Source of the DNA: Metaphire vulgaris
Lineage: Eukaryota > Annelida > Clitellata > Crassiclitellata > Megascolecidae
Assembly: GCA_018105865.1 (NCBI GenBank)
Contig: CM030851.1
Location: 9,267,328-9,331,327, forward strand
Reading direction: 5' to 3'
Length of the DNA: 64,000 nucleotides
Shown: positions 11,957 through 23,298 of the stretch, one piece after another
Layout of the letters: every line of letters starts with the position of its first letter
How positions within the stretch are numbered: position 1 is the stretch's first letter
Notes under the pieces: model-generated
Seen by the model: only the letters and a program-made list of their open reading frames with translations
What the model was told of the DNA's origin: nothing
The model's database searches: none
Made by a program: the position numbers and the translations under genes

Positions 11957-14900
11957 AAGTGCCTAGGAATAGGCAGATACTGTGGTCCTACTATTGAAAG
12001 CGCTGTATAAATTCACGAGATTTTACTTACTTATTAACTAACTTACTTACCTACTAAACCAGACATAGAGCTAAAGCTAAATCAACTGCAACTACATGAG
12101 CTGAAAATTTATAACCACTTTTCAACTTTTTTACAAGCATAAATTAAATAGACAAATTACAGGCCACATTATCAAAAACAAAAACTATTTTTAATATTTT
12201 AGCAGTTAGCTACTTAGCAATAACCATACTGAATATGGTTAATGAATAAATATTTGGTAAATTAAGAATTCTTTCATTACCTCCATCTGTTGATTAACTT
12301 TAGCTTTCATTTCAAAATATGGCCTAAAATAAAGAGGTACCAGATTGAAAATGCTGATTGTCATTTGACTAGAAATCTAAATATTACAGTTTACAAATTC
12401 CACCAAAAGAATTCACTATAACAAACTTCATAATAATCTTTAATATAGGAATGGTGAACCTTTATAGGTTTTCAGAAAAATGTTATTGCATGCCAGCAAT
12501 ACTGCAGCAAAATCCTAATGAAAGTTTCTGTGGTAGCCAAATGGACAATTTCAAAGACTTCAACTGATTCATCAATGTTGATAAACATAAAAACGTTTTC
12601 AAACTCAGTTTTTTAAAATACAGTATATTACAATTTGCAACATGCTGAAATACATCCCAAAGAATATTTTGTAAGTAAATTTGAGTATTTATGGTATGAG
12701 TCCTCCACCCTCCACCCTCCCACTCTAGCAAACATCATCATGACAAATGCATTAGAATTAGAATCGAAGATCAAACCTAGATTTTGCAATGTTCCGTTTC
12801 CAATCTTTCTGCAACTTATTTACAAGCTGCTCCGCATCATAAAAATCCTGAGCAATACGTTGATGCTCGACTTCACTCTCGAGTCGCTCGAGCTCAGCGT
12901 CGTTAACCTGTCACACGACAGCTGAACACATTAGCACAACTGCTGAAAACCGATTCTTACTCGATTATTACCAATCAGTTCAAATTCAATACAACTGGAG
13001 AACAATTTTGTTGAATGCTCTAAGCCACCTAGTGAAAAAAGTAATATAAAAAATATAAATGAACAGAATTTAATTCTTTCACATTGTTTAATCATGTTTT
13101 ACTGAAATATTTTTACAGTAATTATGCTAACTTGAGATTTCAATGACTTTGCAAGGGGAATAATTTGTTTATCTAAGCATCATATGTCACACACAACTGT
13201 TTCGTGCGCCACTTTGGGCATGCATGCCATATGTGTTTGCCAGCCCTGCTCTAAGCAGAAGGCCTGAATGGCCATTCTTTTAATCACAGATTATATATCA
13301 AACGGTCGAGTAAAAGATCAGTCAAATTGTCTGCAATTAGTCATCAAGTCGCTTCATGAAATAATATTAAACAGTCAACTGAACTTGTGCTCACTGGATA
13401 TGCACTGAAATCACCGAAGAAGACGCAAGCAAAATCTCAACCTCCAAAGTGAAGTCAAATATCAGTTTCAAGTCTTGAGGAGAGCTATTGCACTTTCTCT
13501 ATTCATATCTATCAGGGCTACTTCATTTTCTCAGCTTCATCCCTGGCTGGCCATGGCTTCAGTCCACTTCTCAACGCCTCTTCACCGTGTCCTTGGCAAG
13601 CATAAACCTTCTTATTTCAGAATCAGGGTTTTAAGTCTGGAATTCTGGAATGCTCCTGACCCCAGTACACATAATCTAGCAACCGATGATTCTATGACCA
13701 TGTTTTTGAAATGACTTAAATGTAGCAGCATCTGTACAGTGCCTCTGATATTTCTACTCATTTCTACTTAAAATTCAACTCTTTATCAACACACAGCAAT
13801 TTGAAGTGGAAATGTCAATGAATGATCACTAAGAAGAAGCACTAAATAAATACTGTTACATATTACACTGCATATAAAGCCATGCAACAAACTAAACAAA
13901 ATGACAAAAAAGGTAAAGGTCTTCTCCATAGGCCAGGATGGATCCATGAGATAACCAAATGGTTAGCACCTTCAGTTGTACATGGAAATGGCTGAATGAA
14001 GGCTGTTTGCCAGTCTTTCCTTCACCACCTCTCCTTAAACCAAATTAACACCTGAATATTCATTCACATTTTGGATACAAAGAACATATAACAAATGAAG
14101 AAGCTAGAGAGAGAACACTGCAATCTAGCATCATTGAAGTAATCAGAAAGAGAAGAATGAAATGGACCGGACATATACTCAGAATGGAAGAAATAAGAAA
14201 CCCAAAATGAATTTTCAACTATAAACCAGAGGGGAGAAGATCTAAAGAAAGACTGAAAAGATGATGGGTGGACGGATTGAAAAAGGATCTGAACAAGGCA
14301 GAGCTGAATCTCAATGGGAAAACTGACGGAAGACATCGAATGACCTTGGAAGAAATAGCAAAGGACAGAGAACTCTGGAGAGATGTCATGGAGAAGTCGA
14401 TAGCTAGACACAGCTTGAGGGCAAACAGCTGATTCATTCGCAGCTGAGTCAACTGAGACTGAGGGCGATTGTTGCAGAAACAACCAAAAAATTTCTGCTG
14501 TGGTCGGGACTTGAACCACCGACCTCATGATTGGCAGACCAGTCTTCTAACCCCAGCTTCACCGCACACACACCCCAAACAGAATAAACATTTTAAAATA
14601 ATTCTCGGCAATAATCAAAGTAATAAGCAGACGTGGAAACCTTCATAGTAGAGTGATTCAACATCTCTTGCCATGCTGGGTCAAACGGCTGACCCATCTT
14701 GAAGTAGCCTTGTTCTGCCAGATTGACCATTTCTTTGGCAGCTGACAGCTGGCTGCATGCACGTTCAAAGCGCAACGCTGCATTCTGCGTTCTGACCTGA
14801 GCCTGTAAGACAATTTGCTATGAAAGCAAGCAGATTAAATTAACAATCTACGCATGTTGCTACTATAGAAAGTGATGCCCAAATCTTAAAATTCAGTAAA

Positions 14901-17900
14901 ACCTTGGCATGATATGATGGTCGGGAGGCAAAACATGGAAAGACTGTGTTAAAAGCTAAAACTATGCAAGTCAAAACAATGTAGTGATGCTATTTGCAAA
15001 TACAGTGGGTCCCACTTAATTGCATACTGCTTAATTGCATAACCTGCATAATCGCATAACAACATAAAAACCTGAACCAGTGTTCTGTGCGTACAATTAT
15101 CAGATGTCCGGCTATTCGCATAGCCCAGTTAATCGCATAAGCAAGGCCTGCACGGCACCTATGCAATTAAGCGGGTTTCACTGTATCTAAAGCAGACCGT
15201 GAATTATTATTATTATTAACAAATCTGCAAGTTGCAAAACAGCAGATCTCACTTCTTTTGCACTGATCCTAGCATCATAGTATGGTCGTGCCTTGTCAAT
15301 ACATAAACCAAGCTTCTTTGAAAGTGCGTTCAAGTGCTGAGTGGATTCTGTCAAAACCTGCCTAAAAAGCGAGCGAGCCTCCTACAAACAAGCAAAAGTA
15401 AACATAATCAGGGCTCATCCACATAGTATGTTTTTAAAAGCCATATTTTCAACTCCCTCCCCCGTTTGCACACCATAAACATATATGTGAAATCTCCTAA
15501 ATCCAACCCTCTCCCTATCCCCCCGTGCGTACATTCTATATGGATGGACCCTTACTTAAAACACGAAAACAACACTTTCTAAAGTCTTCACAGTTTCTAT
15601 AAATTCTAATTAATTACAATAAATTTTTAATTTAAAACAAATTTTCCCTCCAAAACATGCCAAAGCTTTTGAAATTTTGCAGACTTCTACTATTAAACTA
15701 GGAGATGCCTCTTCTTTTCATGTGAGAATTTGGTGCGATGAATTATATTTACCAAAGTGTAAACTCTTAACCTGACAATGATGATATTTTGAAAGAAAAT
15801 AGACTATGAAATTATCATTTGACCACAAAATTTTCATTCGTAGCCCTGATTATTACAGCATTCAAAAAATCCAAACAAGTCATGAATTTTTCTCGAATCG
15901 ATTAATGGTCAACGTCATATCTAAGCAGAAATTATCTGCATGAGATAATACAGAAAGATAGAATCCAAAATATCATATGTCAAAAACTTCAACCAATAGC
16001 GGAACGGTCAGAAAAATTCTAAAATATCCGCTGCAGAGGCTCCCAATTTCTCCGACAAATATAAAGGAAAATCATATCTTTCTACATTTGAAAAATAACA
16101 ATGGGACCACAAACTGTCCACCCAACTAACAGAATGGAATAAATTCTCCACAAATAAAGCTTCTAAACAAACTGTACAGCCTAATTTTTGGTTTGATTTT
16201 AGCATCATCACTAAGGTTGTTAAAACCCCCGGTTCTAAAGTAGAGGTGTGCACGGGGACTGACTGTTGTCCCCACCCCCTCCCGTCCCCACAAAGCTTTT
16301 TTCCATCCCTACCCAGTCCCCATTGACTTAAAATCCATCCCCACCACGCCCCCTAATCTCTTTCCCATCCCCATCCCCGCATTTTGGTGCCCATCCCCCC
16401 TTCCCCGTCTACTGCATTTCAGGTCTTAGTTCAACATGCAGCCCTTATTGTTTACCTACTGCCTACTAACAATGGAAGCCAAGTGATCCAATAATTCAAT
16501 CTTACCTGACATAACAGTCCAATTTCATGGCCTTTGAATTTGAAACTGAAGGTATGCACTGCTATAGCTAGTAGCTATGCCTACATCAGCTGAATGCATG
16601 ATCAATTGATATACAAGATTAATCGTCCCCATTTCCGTGGTTTTTACGGAATTTTTCAAACCGTAACCACGGTACTACCGTCAGCCCGGATCCCGTTACC
16701 GCGGTACTACCGCCATATTCTTTACCGTCCCCATTAAAATTTCGGTAAAATTACGGGTTTTTACCCCGTTACCGCGGTAAATCCGCAGATTACCACGGTT
16801 TTACCGTGGTAGCCATTACCGTGCACTCCTCTATTTTAGAGGATCGGTTAACCATTCAAAAAAGACTGGTTAACCTGTCTTTAACGGCAGCCTGGTGTCA
16901 TGCCTACATCAAAGCACTTTGATGTTGCTGGCGCCTATGCCAGCATCCTATGCGGCCTACATAAAAGCGTTTTGATGTTACCGGTGCTCGAGTTGGCATA
17001 ATTTATAGGCCATATTGAAATTACGGTTAACCGGTCAAGGTCAAAACCTAAAAGGACCGGTCCTTGCTTTTAGGACCAGTTAACTGATTAACCTTTAACA
17101 ACCCTAATCGTCACCTCATGACCACACAACAAATTTATTCATTGTTTCTTATATCTTAAAATCACACAAGAGAGCCTGAGGCACCATAAAAATAGAAGCC
17201 ACAATTATTCTCTTAACCCACTTTACAATGCTTATGTCCACCATCACTTCTGTTTCAGGCCAAAAGGCACAGTCACCACTAAAGGTCACCACTAAAATAA
17301 CAAAACAGCATTCTCTACTATTCCACGGATAAATCTTCAACTTACATCAAGTTCTACTTCAAGGCGATTAATGTCGTCAGATGATTTGTTAAGTTTCTCA
17401 AGTTCAATCTGTAAAATATATTGACTTTAATTTCACTTTGACAATAAGAACTGAAATTCTAAATAGTCGTCCATAATCGCAAATGAATTAATCATTAATT
17501 ATTTTCAATGGTTTCTCCACAACTGCACCAAAAATTAATCAAATGAATGTGTGCATGCTGAATTGAAATTTCCTTGCAGTGTCACATATGAAACTCATAG
17601 AAATAATACAATTTCTGACATGCCACTTGAGGCTGGGAAGGGGCGGACACTACTCTTTGGAGGGGGACTACTTTTTGAGCTTAAGAGGCTGGGACGTCGC
17701 ACTGTCAAAAAACCATGAACTTGAGTAACATTGACCGACAGTCTGACACCTTTTCAGTGTTAGAACTGGTGCTATCTTTCTTCTTAAGTTCTCTGCCCGG
17801 AAGTAGGTCCTGGTTCCCATTGGAGCCACCCTTCTCTGTCAGCAGCGTGGGTCCTTAATCCTTTGAGCAAAAATTAAAATCATTATTATTACCCTCACTT

Positions 17901-18216
17901 GACTGAGCATTACATTCCGGCCATAACAATTTCAAAACAATTTTAGAGTTATATAAAGCGCATAGGGATAAGCAGCTACCACGACACTGCAAATATACCC
18001 AAAGCGCTATATAAAAAGCGCTATATAAATCCACGAGATTCGACTTGCTTGCTTTAGCGAGCACAAACAGCCTTAAAAACGAAACGCGCTAGTCAACTCA
18101 TATTAATAACTGCTATAGTGCCATAATAATAATGTACTAACGCAGATTCTTGGATCTAGGCTTTCGCTTTGAACGTCTTCGTCGTCTTTAGACAGAGACC
18201 GAACAACGGTCGCCAT
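10482..18216 (-). CDS. SH3BP5: SH3 domain-binding protein 5 homologue, complete, 7 coding exons
   Basis: SH3BP5 proteins (Sab, REI-1) are mostly coiled coil. Known members activate Rab11 as exchange factors and bind JNK and the BTK SH3 domain. Minus-strand exons are 18216-18142 (ATG, ending LDPRIC), 17408-17346 (IELEKLNKSSDDINRLEVEL), 15381-15253, 14802-14641 (with FDPAWQEMLNHST, close to the family's FDSAWQEMLNHAT), 12907-12777, 12323-12281 (a 43-bp exon, PYFEMKAKVNQQME) and 11543-10482. All joins keep phase and GT-AG rules (phase 0 except the 12777/12323 join). The total is 1665 bases, 554 residues, against about 455 in human SH3BP5. The last exon opens with the family motif NLEGISDGIHKKRR and continues as a long low-complexity tail with a Glu run and many Ser residues. 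The ATG is the first in frame before LDPRI. The family call is strong; Rab11 or kinase binding is inferred from it. Confidence 0.93.
11921..11955. repeat. (CTA)n microsatellite
   Basis: About 12 CTA units in the last SH3BP5 intron. A retroelement tail follows at about 11956-12055 (CCTAGGAATAGGCAGATACT... GCGCTGTATAAATTCACGAG ... TTACTTAC). Confidence 0.9.
11956..12055 (+). mobile_element. Retroelement 3' tail, GCGCTATATAAATTCACGAG family
   Basis: Reads CCTAGGAATAGGCAG, a gap, then GCGCTGTATAAATTCACGAG, ATTTTACTTAC and TTAC-type repeats. The same order recurs near 17967, 40200, 47940 and 51730, and inverted near 18600. Conserved short 3' ends with a tetranucleotide tail are typical of CR1/L2-clade LINEs and their SINE partners. 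Confidence 0.65.
14080..14440 (+). mobile_element. LINE 3' fragment
   Basis: Plus-strand frames contain the usual C-terminal LINE pattern: a stretch like EVIRKRRMKWTGHILRMEE, then GRRSKERLKRWW and a run of acidic and basic residues around EEIAKDRELWRD. It is only about 350 bp long, is broken by a stop, and lies in an SH3BP5 intron. Confidence 0.75.
14485..14578 (-). mobile_element. tRNA-derived SINE head
   Basis: Read on the minus strand, GCGGTGAAGCTGGGGTTAG is followed by GGTGGTTCAAGTCCCGACC, which matches a pol III B box (GGTTCAAGTCC). It abuts the 3' end of the LINE fragment at 14080-14440. It is more likely a SINE than a tRNA gene, because no full cloverleaf was evident. Confidence 0.5.
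15001..15185. mobile_element. Tigger/pogo-like MITE
   Basis: Starts TACAGTGGGTCCCACTTAAT and ends GCAATTAAGCGGGTTTCACTGTA-like, with inverted ends of about 25 bp and TA at both edges. ACAGTGRRNCCC ends with a TA target are typical of pogo/Tigger elements of the mariner superfamily. It lies in an SH3BP5 intron. Confidence 0.8.
16212..17106. mobile_element. hAT-like element, outer member of a nested pair
   Basis: The left end TAAGGTTGTTAAAACC and right end TTTAACAACCCTA are inverted copies. The 8-bp flanks are ATCATCAC (16204-16211) and ATCGTCAC (17107-17114), 7 of 8 identical. The body has GGTTAACC-type subterminal motifs. A second element occupies 16241-16833 inside it. Intron of SH3BP5. Confidence 0.75.
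16241..16833. mobile_element. hAT-like element nested in the 16212-17106 element
   Basis: Ends are TAGAGGTGTGCACGG and, inverted, CCGTGCACTCCTCTA. The flanks TTCTAAAG and TTTTAGAG match at 6 of 8 bases. The interior is C-rich on the left (CCATCCCCACC-type) and carries ACCGCGGTA repeats on the right. TAGRGGTGTGCA ends are typical of one hAT group. Confidence 0.75.
17935..18060 (+). mobile_element. Retroelement 3' tail, GCGCTATATAAATCCACGAG family
   Basis: Contains GCGCATAGGGATAAGCAGCTACCACG, then two copies of AAAGCGCTATATAAA, CCACGAGATT and a CTTGCTTGCTT tail. It belongs to the same family as the copy at 11956 and lies in the first SH3BP5 intron. Confidence 0.65.
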
Positions 18217-18560
18217 GTCTGCATGGACGATAGATTTGCTTCGAGAAGTTCGAGGGTCTGCATCCAGTCCACCCCAGATGACTAATTTAATAATTATAAT
18301 AATGTGGTTTTAAGTGGTTTAGGAGGCTAAGTAAGCCTGCGTGAAAACCACTGACATCATTCGGAATAATCTGATTCTGGGTGATGACAGGCACAGGGCT
18401 GGAATGTGTGGTTTAAAAACCCTAGGTTTTTGGTTTTTAAAAACCTAGATTTTTCAAAAAGGTCAAGCTTTAGGTTTTAAAGACGAAAAATGAAAAACTC
18501 CCATTTCGAATGCTTAAAAAGTTTGTTTCTCTCTGCAGACATGAGAACACATAATTATGC
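18217..18560 (-). promoter_or_regulatory. Presumed 5' flank of SH3BP5
   Basis: This is the sequence upstream of the SH3BP5 ATG on the minus strand. No TATA box was recognised. Moderate CpG content continues for about 100 bases above the ATG, and repeats begin by 18590. The assignment rests on position only. Confidence 0.3.
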
Positions 18561-18591
18561 GACAACAACCGTCACAACAATAGTCTAGAGA

Positions 18592-18675
18592 AGTAAGTAA
18601 GTAAAATCTCGTGGATTTCTATAGCGCCTTGGGAGCAGCAAACAGCAGCTGCTTACTCTTAGGCGCTCAGTCTTT
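18592..18675 (-). mobile_element. Retroelement 3' tail, inverted copy
   Basis: AAGTAAGTAAGTAAAATCTCG, TGGATTTCTATAGCGCCTTG and CAGCTGCTTACTCTTAGGCGC are the reverse complement of the tail family seen at 11956 and 17935. Confidence 0.65.
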
Positions 18676-18696
18676 TTAAAATAGCTATGGGGAAGG

Positions 18697-18828
18697 TATA
18701 TGATCAGCCAGGCAATAGTCAACATCCGAAGGGCAGTGAGGCTATATGTTGTTACAGCTATGGACCATATATAGCCAACCTAGCCTCACTGCCCTTCGGA
18801 TGTTGACTATTGCCAGGCTGATCATATA
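18697..18828. repeat. Long inverted repeat (hairpin), 48-bp arms
   Basis: The arm at 18697-18744 (starting TATATGATCAGCC) is repeated inverted at 18781-18828 with one mismatch, leaving a 36-base centre. The centre itself contains the weak inverted pair TATATG and CATATATA. No target duplication was seen. It may be a fold-back element or a source of a hairpin RNA, and lies about 480 bp upstream of the SH3BP5 ATG. Confidence 0.85.
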
Positions 18829-18908
18829 AATTTCGATGGTAGTGCGCCATCGTCGGATGCCATAGCCATTTTGATGGTGGCGCCACATTGATTGATTGTT
18901 TGACTTCC

Positions 18909-19319
18909 TGCAGTGGGCTGTCCATTAATTACGTCAACAATTTAGGGGAGGGGGTTGAAAAGTTTGACAGTTGTTGACAGAGGGGAGGGGTCAAGAGAAG
19001 TTGACGTCAAAACTTTCACTTTTTACAAATAATCAAAAAATAGGAAATTTCATGGAATGCTACTTAATTATTAGGCCTACAATGGAAAAAAGCATGTCAA
19101 AAAAGGTCACCGCCACCACATTTTGACACTCGATGAGAAAAAAAGGAGAAAATGGTCATCACCACACAAAATAATAACCTTGTTATTGGGACCTGTCATT
19201 GATCTTGGGGGGGGGGGTAAAAAGTTTTTGACGTAATTATGGGGGGTTAAGTGAAATCTGACAGTTGTTGACAAGGGGGAGGGGTCAACAATTGTTGACA
19301 TAATTAATGGACAGCCCTG
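18909..19319. mobile_element. MITE with GGCTGTCCATTAATTA inverted ends
   Basis: The left end GGGCTGTCCATTAATTACGT is matched by the right end ATAATTAATGGACAGCCC. Both ends run into GTTGACA motifs, and the interior repeats GACAGTTGTTGACA. A related copy lies at 29515-29757. No clear target duplication. Confidence 0.75.
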
Positions 19320-20060
19320 GCTGATTGATTGATTGATTGAATGGATGATTGAATGATTTATTGGAATGAGTGATTGATTAATTAGACCCTGGGCTTAAGG
19401 ACGCGACTTGTAATTTATTTAATAAATCTTCAATTTACATTCTGCAGCATAGGCCTACAACTTCTGAAAATATCTTGGCCTATAGAGTGATGCCAGTAAC
19501 GTGATTTCAAATGGCTTAGTAGGCTGTTAGACTGTAAAAAACCCACTACAAATAATCTCAACATTTAACAATCAGCTCTTCTAGTTAATTTTTGAATCCA
19601 TTAACTATTTCAACTGCTGCTTATACTGACTTTCTATCCAGGCTGTTTTATTTGTTTACAGCCATTGCACTAAAAACGTGGATTCAAACACAACGCATCT
19701 TTACACAGTGCAGTGAGTACACTGTACAGTCGTCTAATTGAAACAGAAGATCCTGTTACAATGACATGGATCGGTTCATTAGAAAACTGCATTTTGCACC
19801 GGAATTGCCTAGTGTATGATAGAAACAAGAGACAATGTGCAATTTGTTAGCTAGGCCTAGGCCTATAGTAGCAACAGACTCTGATTGTTAACGCTTAAAG
19901 ACATCTAAAGAAACCACTCTACACTGTAGAATATAGATGGTACAATGCTTAGTATCCCAATGGATATTAATAGTCCAAGGATTGTAGCGTAGGCCTATTA
20001 TAAAAATGATTACGATCCATATTATCTGCAATGAATTTTAGTGACGGGCCTGTTTCTTGT
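19320..20060. other. Intergenic, no gene seen
   Basis: A degenerate (GATT)n stretch (19320-19380) is followed by AT-rich DNA dense in TAGGCCTA (19072, 19450, about 19855 twice, 19990). No coding signal was recognised. Confidence 0.5.
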
Positions 20061-20064
20061 TTTG

Positions 20065-20132
20065 TTCAAAGTTGCCCCGCGGGCCGGATAAACCCTTTGG
20101 CGGGCCGGATCCGGCCCGCGGGTTGTGCGCCC
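20065..20132. mobile_element. hAT fragment, right end
   Basis: GGGCCGGATCCGGCCCGCGGG followed by GTTGTGCGCCCCTG resembles the right end of a widespread hAT-derived repeat. No matching left end was found, so it is truncated. Confidence 0.5.
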
Positions 20133-20734
20133 CTGCTCTAGACGTTCTACTGCAATGAATGCAATCTATATACACGGTTCCACAAAGATACTAATCTATT
20201 TAAGTGAATAGATCGAATATACAAAAATAAGTAGAAACAATAAATAGGCCTAGACGAATAATTTGTGGATGACCAGTAAACTAAATATAAACGATGCCCA
20301 ATAAGCCTTATAGGCTATGTACAATTGTACATCGATGCGTGGTGTATGGGTTTATTACACACAGTTCAATTTGTCGGGCGTTCGGGGATTAAGTCCCCAA
20401 ACTGTCGAGGAGGAGTCCAGTTAAAATAGAACATTTTGTGTTTTAACCATTCCATCTCGATCCCTTCCGCTAAGAGGCGACAATATTTGAAACTGGGTGT
20501 GGTTCGAACCTGAATTTCTTTATAGGCCTAATCGATTCCCTATCATAGACCCAAGGGGACAATGGTTGAGTCGAGATATACATGACCTAGAAAATTCTTA
20601 CAGTCGCTTAAATTTGGGTAAAATTATAATTCATTGTTTCCTATAGTGCAAATGTGCAATAGATTATAAACGTTTAGATGAAGGGCTACAGATTCTGAAA
20701 GATAGACACAAAAATACAGTATAGACCTACTGCT

Positions 20735-20950
20735 CGCCACCCAATATTTGGACACATCTGCAGAATGAGGGATGAAAGACTAATAAAGACAGTGATGATG
20801 AGAAGATCAGATGGTGTGCGAAAAATAGGAAGAATAAAGAGAAGATGGATCGATGATATTCTTGAATGGACTGGACTTGAAACCCAAAATACGATACACA
20901 TGGCCAAAGAAAGGAAAGGGCCATGGACAGATGGGTAGCGAGGGTATCCG
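20735..20950 (+). mobile_element. LINE 3' fragment
   Basis: Frames read like a LINE C-terminus: GRMRDERLIKTVM, then RKIGRIKRRWIDDILEWTGL and HMAKERKGPWTD. The fragment is short and broken. It is related in style to the relic at 1-1320 but from a different element. Confidence 0.7.
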
Positions 20951-21848
20951 GCGCCCGGGGCAAACTTACCCCCATAAATATATTATATACTTAGTTTATT
21001 CTGCTATATTTCAGCGAATATTGAAGGTGTTCTAAATTAACCGGTTGGCGAATAAGTGATACAATGAACTTTTAGATTGACATTCTTTGTTTACAAAGAA
21101 GTCAGTCAATCACCTTTTTGAATAGTAGGTCCTAACCTCGATTATCTTGAGTAGGAAAGTTGGCGATAGACACCCTCTACCTTTTTCTAGATAACCCATT
21201 ACTGTACTGATAAGATTAGCAGATTTCAAATTTCAATTGAAGAACTTTGATAGCCTTGATAACAATTATGATTTCTCTAGATTATTCTGACGGATTGGTC
21301 AGCAATTAGGATACGTGCTGGTGTTAATGACCAATGTACAATGTACAGGAGGTCAAAGCACAAGGGCAAGAAATTGATTTAAATCGTTTCGAGAAAACAG
21401 ATTTAAAACTCGGAGAGAGATCTTACAGCAGCTCGTAGGTAAGGATAGCAGATATCAGTGTTACAAACTCTTCTGGATAAGTGCTAACACTCCTGTCTGA
21501 ACTTCTCTCCCAACAACTAATTGTTTTCAAGACTTTACATAGGAATTTCGATATCACAGGTGTGTCAGCACATAATTAATTAATTATATAGGCCTACAGC
21601 TTATATGCAGCTTCTGCCCAAAAAGTGAAAGTGAAACTTTATTTTGTGTTATTATAATTACATTATGTGTTTAGCCTGATTTGTGAGGTCTATATTTCGA
21701 CCGAAATCGAAAACACCGATAAATTCCATATTGCCAACTACACGTAGAGACTAAATCGCATAGCCTATTGAATTTCTGATTTGATATTCTTTCAATAAAT
21801 TTTGGATATCAAGAAAAAGTCATTGTTTTCGTTAAAGATTTAGTTCAC

Positions 21849-22995
21849 ATGGCAGAACAGATCGCAGCAACTGTCGAAATGGTGTCAACTGAAAAGGAAG
21901 CGATGAAACGACTCCGTTCGTTGTCAGAATGTTGCATCTGCTCGACGACCTACACAGATCCCAGAATGTTGCCATGTTTCCACACCGCCTGTCTAAAATG
22001 CTTCGAAGACATCCAGGTCAAGAATGGAAAGAAACCTGGCGATGTCTTACCATGTCCATCGTGCAGGAACGAGTTTCCAATCCCTCCAGATGGAATGAAA
22101 GGACTTCAGAGAAATCTTTGTATCAAAAGTCTTATGGAAGTGATAGGCGCATTTAAATTAGGAAATAAGGCCATACTTTGCGTAATGTGCAGGGTGGACG
22201 AAGAAGTCAAGGATGTTACGGAAGCCACGAGGAGATGTCTGAACTGCTGTGAGAATTATTGTCTTCGATGTTCAAAGATACACAAGACACTTAAAGCCAC
22301 AAAATATCACAAAATTGTTGAACTAAGCACTCAGGTTAATGACGACGAAGGGATCAGAAATATGTTTCCAATTAGGAAATGTGTGAGACATTCAGATAAA
22401 GTGTTGGACTACTATTGTTCCGAATGCAAGACAGTTGTGTGCGATTTGTGCTCTGTGGAAGATCACAAAACACATAACGGTGTGACAACAGTTGATAAGG
22501 AATTTCGTCGAAGAATTGAGCGAAGTTTCAGAGAATTGGATGACCATAATAAAGATATATTGTCACGGAAAACAGAAATGAAGAAAATATATTTGTTGAC
22601 AAAGGCCTTGAAAACAGCGAGCCGTTTCAGAAAGCGAAAGCCAAATCAGCCTTTGATCGATCCACGTACTGAAGAGGTATTGAACAAACTTTCATTGCTA
22701 AAGCAACAGCAGGAGAAAATACTAGAAGCAGAACTAGAAGAAATTGAAAGAAAACTGACAATTCTGGAGAGTTTTGTGACATACTGCACTGAATTGAAAT
22801 CGAAAGGATCTCCGAGTGAAGTCTGTGGCAGTTTTGATAAATTAGGCCTACTTCCAAGAGCCAAGAAATTAAGCAAAGAAAACAACGAATTTTCAAAGAG
22901 ACAGATCAAATCATTTGAATCCGAATTAGGCCTAATTGGCACAGATCACAAGTCACTTCTTGAATTAGCAGACAACATCATTGGAAAGTTAACAG
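21849..22995 (+). CDS. TRIM-type E3 ligase (RING, two B-boxes, coiled coil); exon 1 of a predicted TRIM-Kelch gene
   Basis: The ATG at 21849 opens a frame of 399 codons (stop at 23046-23048), but only the first 382 belong to the original exon. A C3HC4 RING occupies residues 28-72 (C28, C31, C43, H45, C48, C51, C69, C72). B-box 1 is at about 111-154, B-box 2 at 178-209 (C178, H181, C190, C193, C198, C201, H206, H209), and a charged coiled coil at about 218-345. This set marks a ubiquitin E3 ligase. The sequence CAG/GT at 22993-22997 is a splice donor in phase 1. It joins in frame to the Kelch exon at 27066, giving 682 residues in all. An LTR retrotransposon begins at 22998, so without splicing the protein would end with 16 LTR-encoded residues. 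The TRIM call is firm; the fusion is a strong inference from phase and position. Confidence 0.9.
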
Positions 22996-22997
22996 GT

Positions 22998-23224
22998 TGT
23001 AAGCGCCTTCCCCCGCTTACCGTTCCCCTCATACCCATTAAATCTTAAACTCAACACAAATGTCACATTTACACGAATTTAATATATATCACGGAGTCCA
23101 TTCTCATGCTCCAATACTGCCGGAAACACTACTACTTACATACATAAGATGACGCCCCCCTCTTTAAACTCTATGTTTTATTTATATAGCTCCTTTTTAT
23201 TATATCCTGAAAAGCGCCCTTACA
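22998..23224 (-). repeat. LTR, left copy (3' LTR of the element)
   Basis: 227 bp. It is nearly identical to the right LTR from about 23055 to 23224 but differs at roughly ten positions plus small indels in the first 60 bases (plus-strand left end). Its first bases supply GTAAGC, a good splice donor, right next to the TRIM exon. Confidence 0.93.
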
Positions 23225-23239
23225 TGTTTTTCCTTTCCT

Positions 23240-23298
23240 GAGTTTACAAATTATAATATACATTATAAAAAGAGTTAAAATAAATAATTTGTAAACTC
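23240..23298. repeat. 14-bp inverted repeat beside the left LTR
   Basis: GAGTTTACAAATTA at 23240-23253 and TAATTTGTAAACTC at 23285-23298 are perfect inverted copies. They lie just inside the polypurine tract of the element. Confidence 0.8.

Noticed and set aside
14064..14528. 154-codon minus-strand frame
   Set aside because: Antisense shadow of the LINE fragment on the plus strand.
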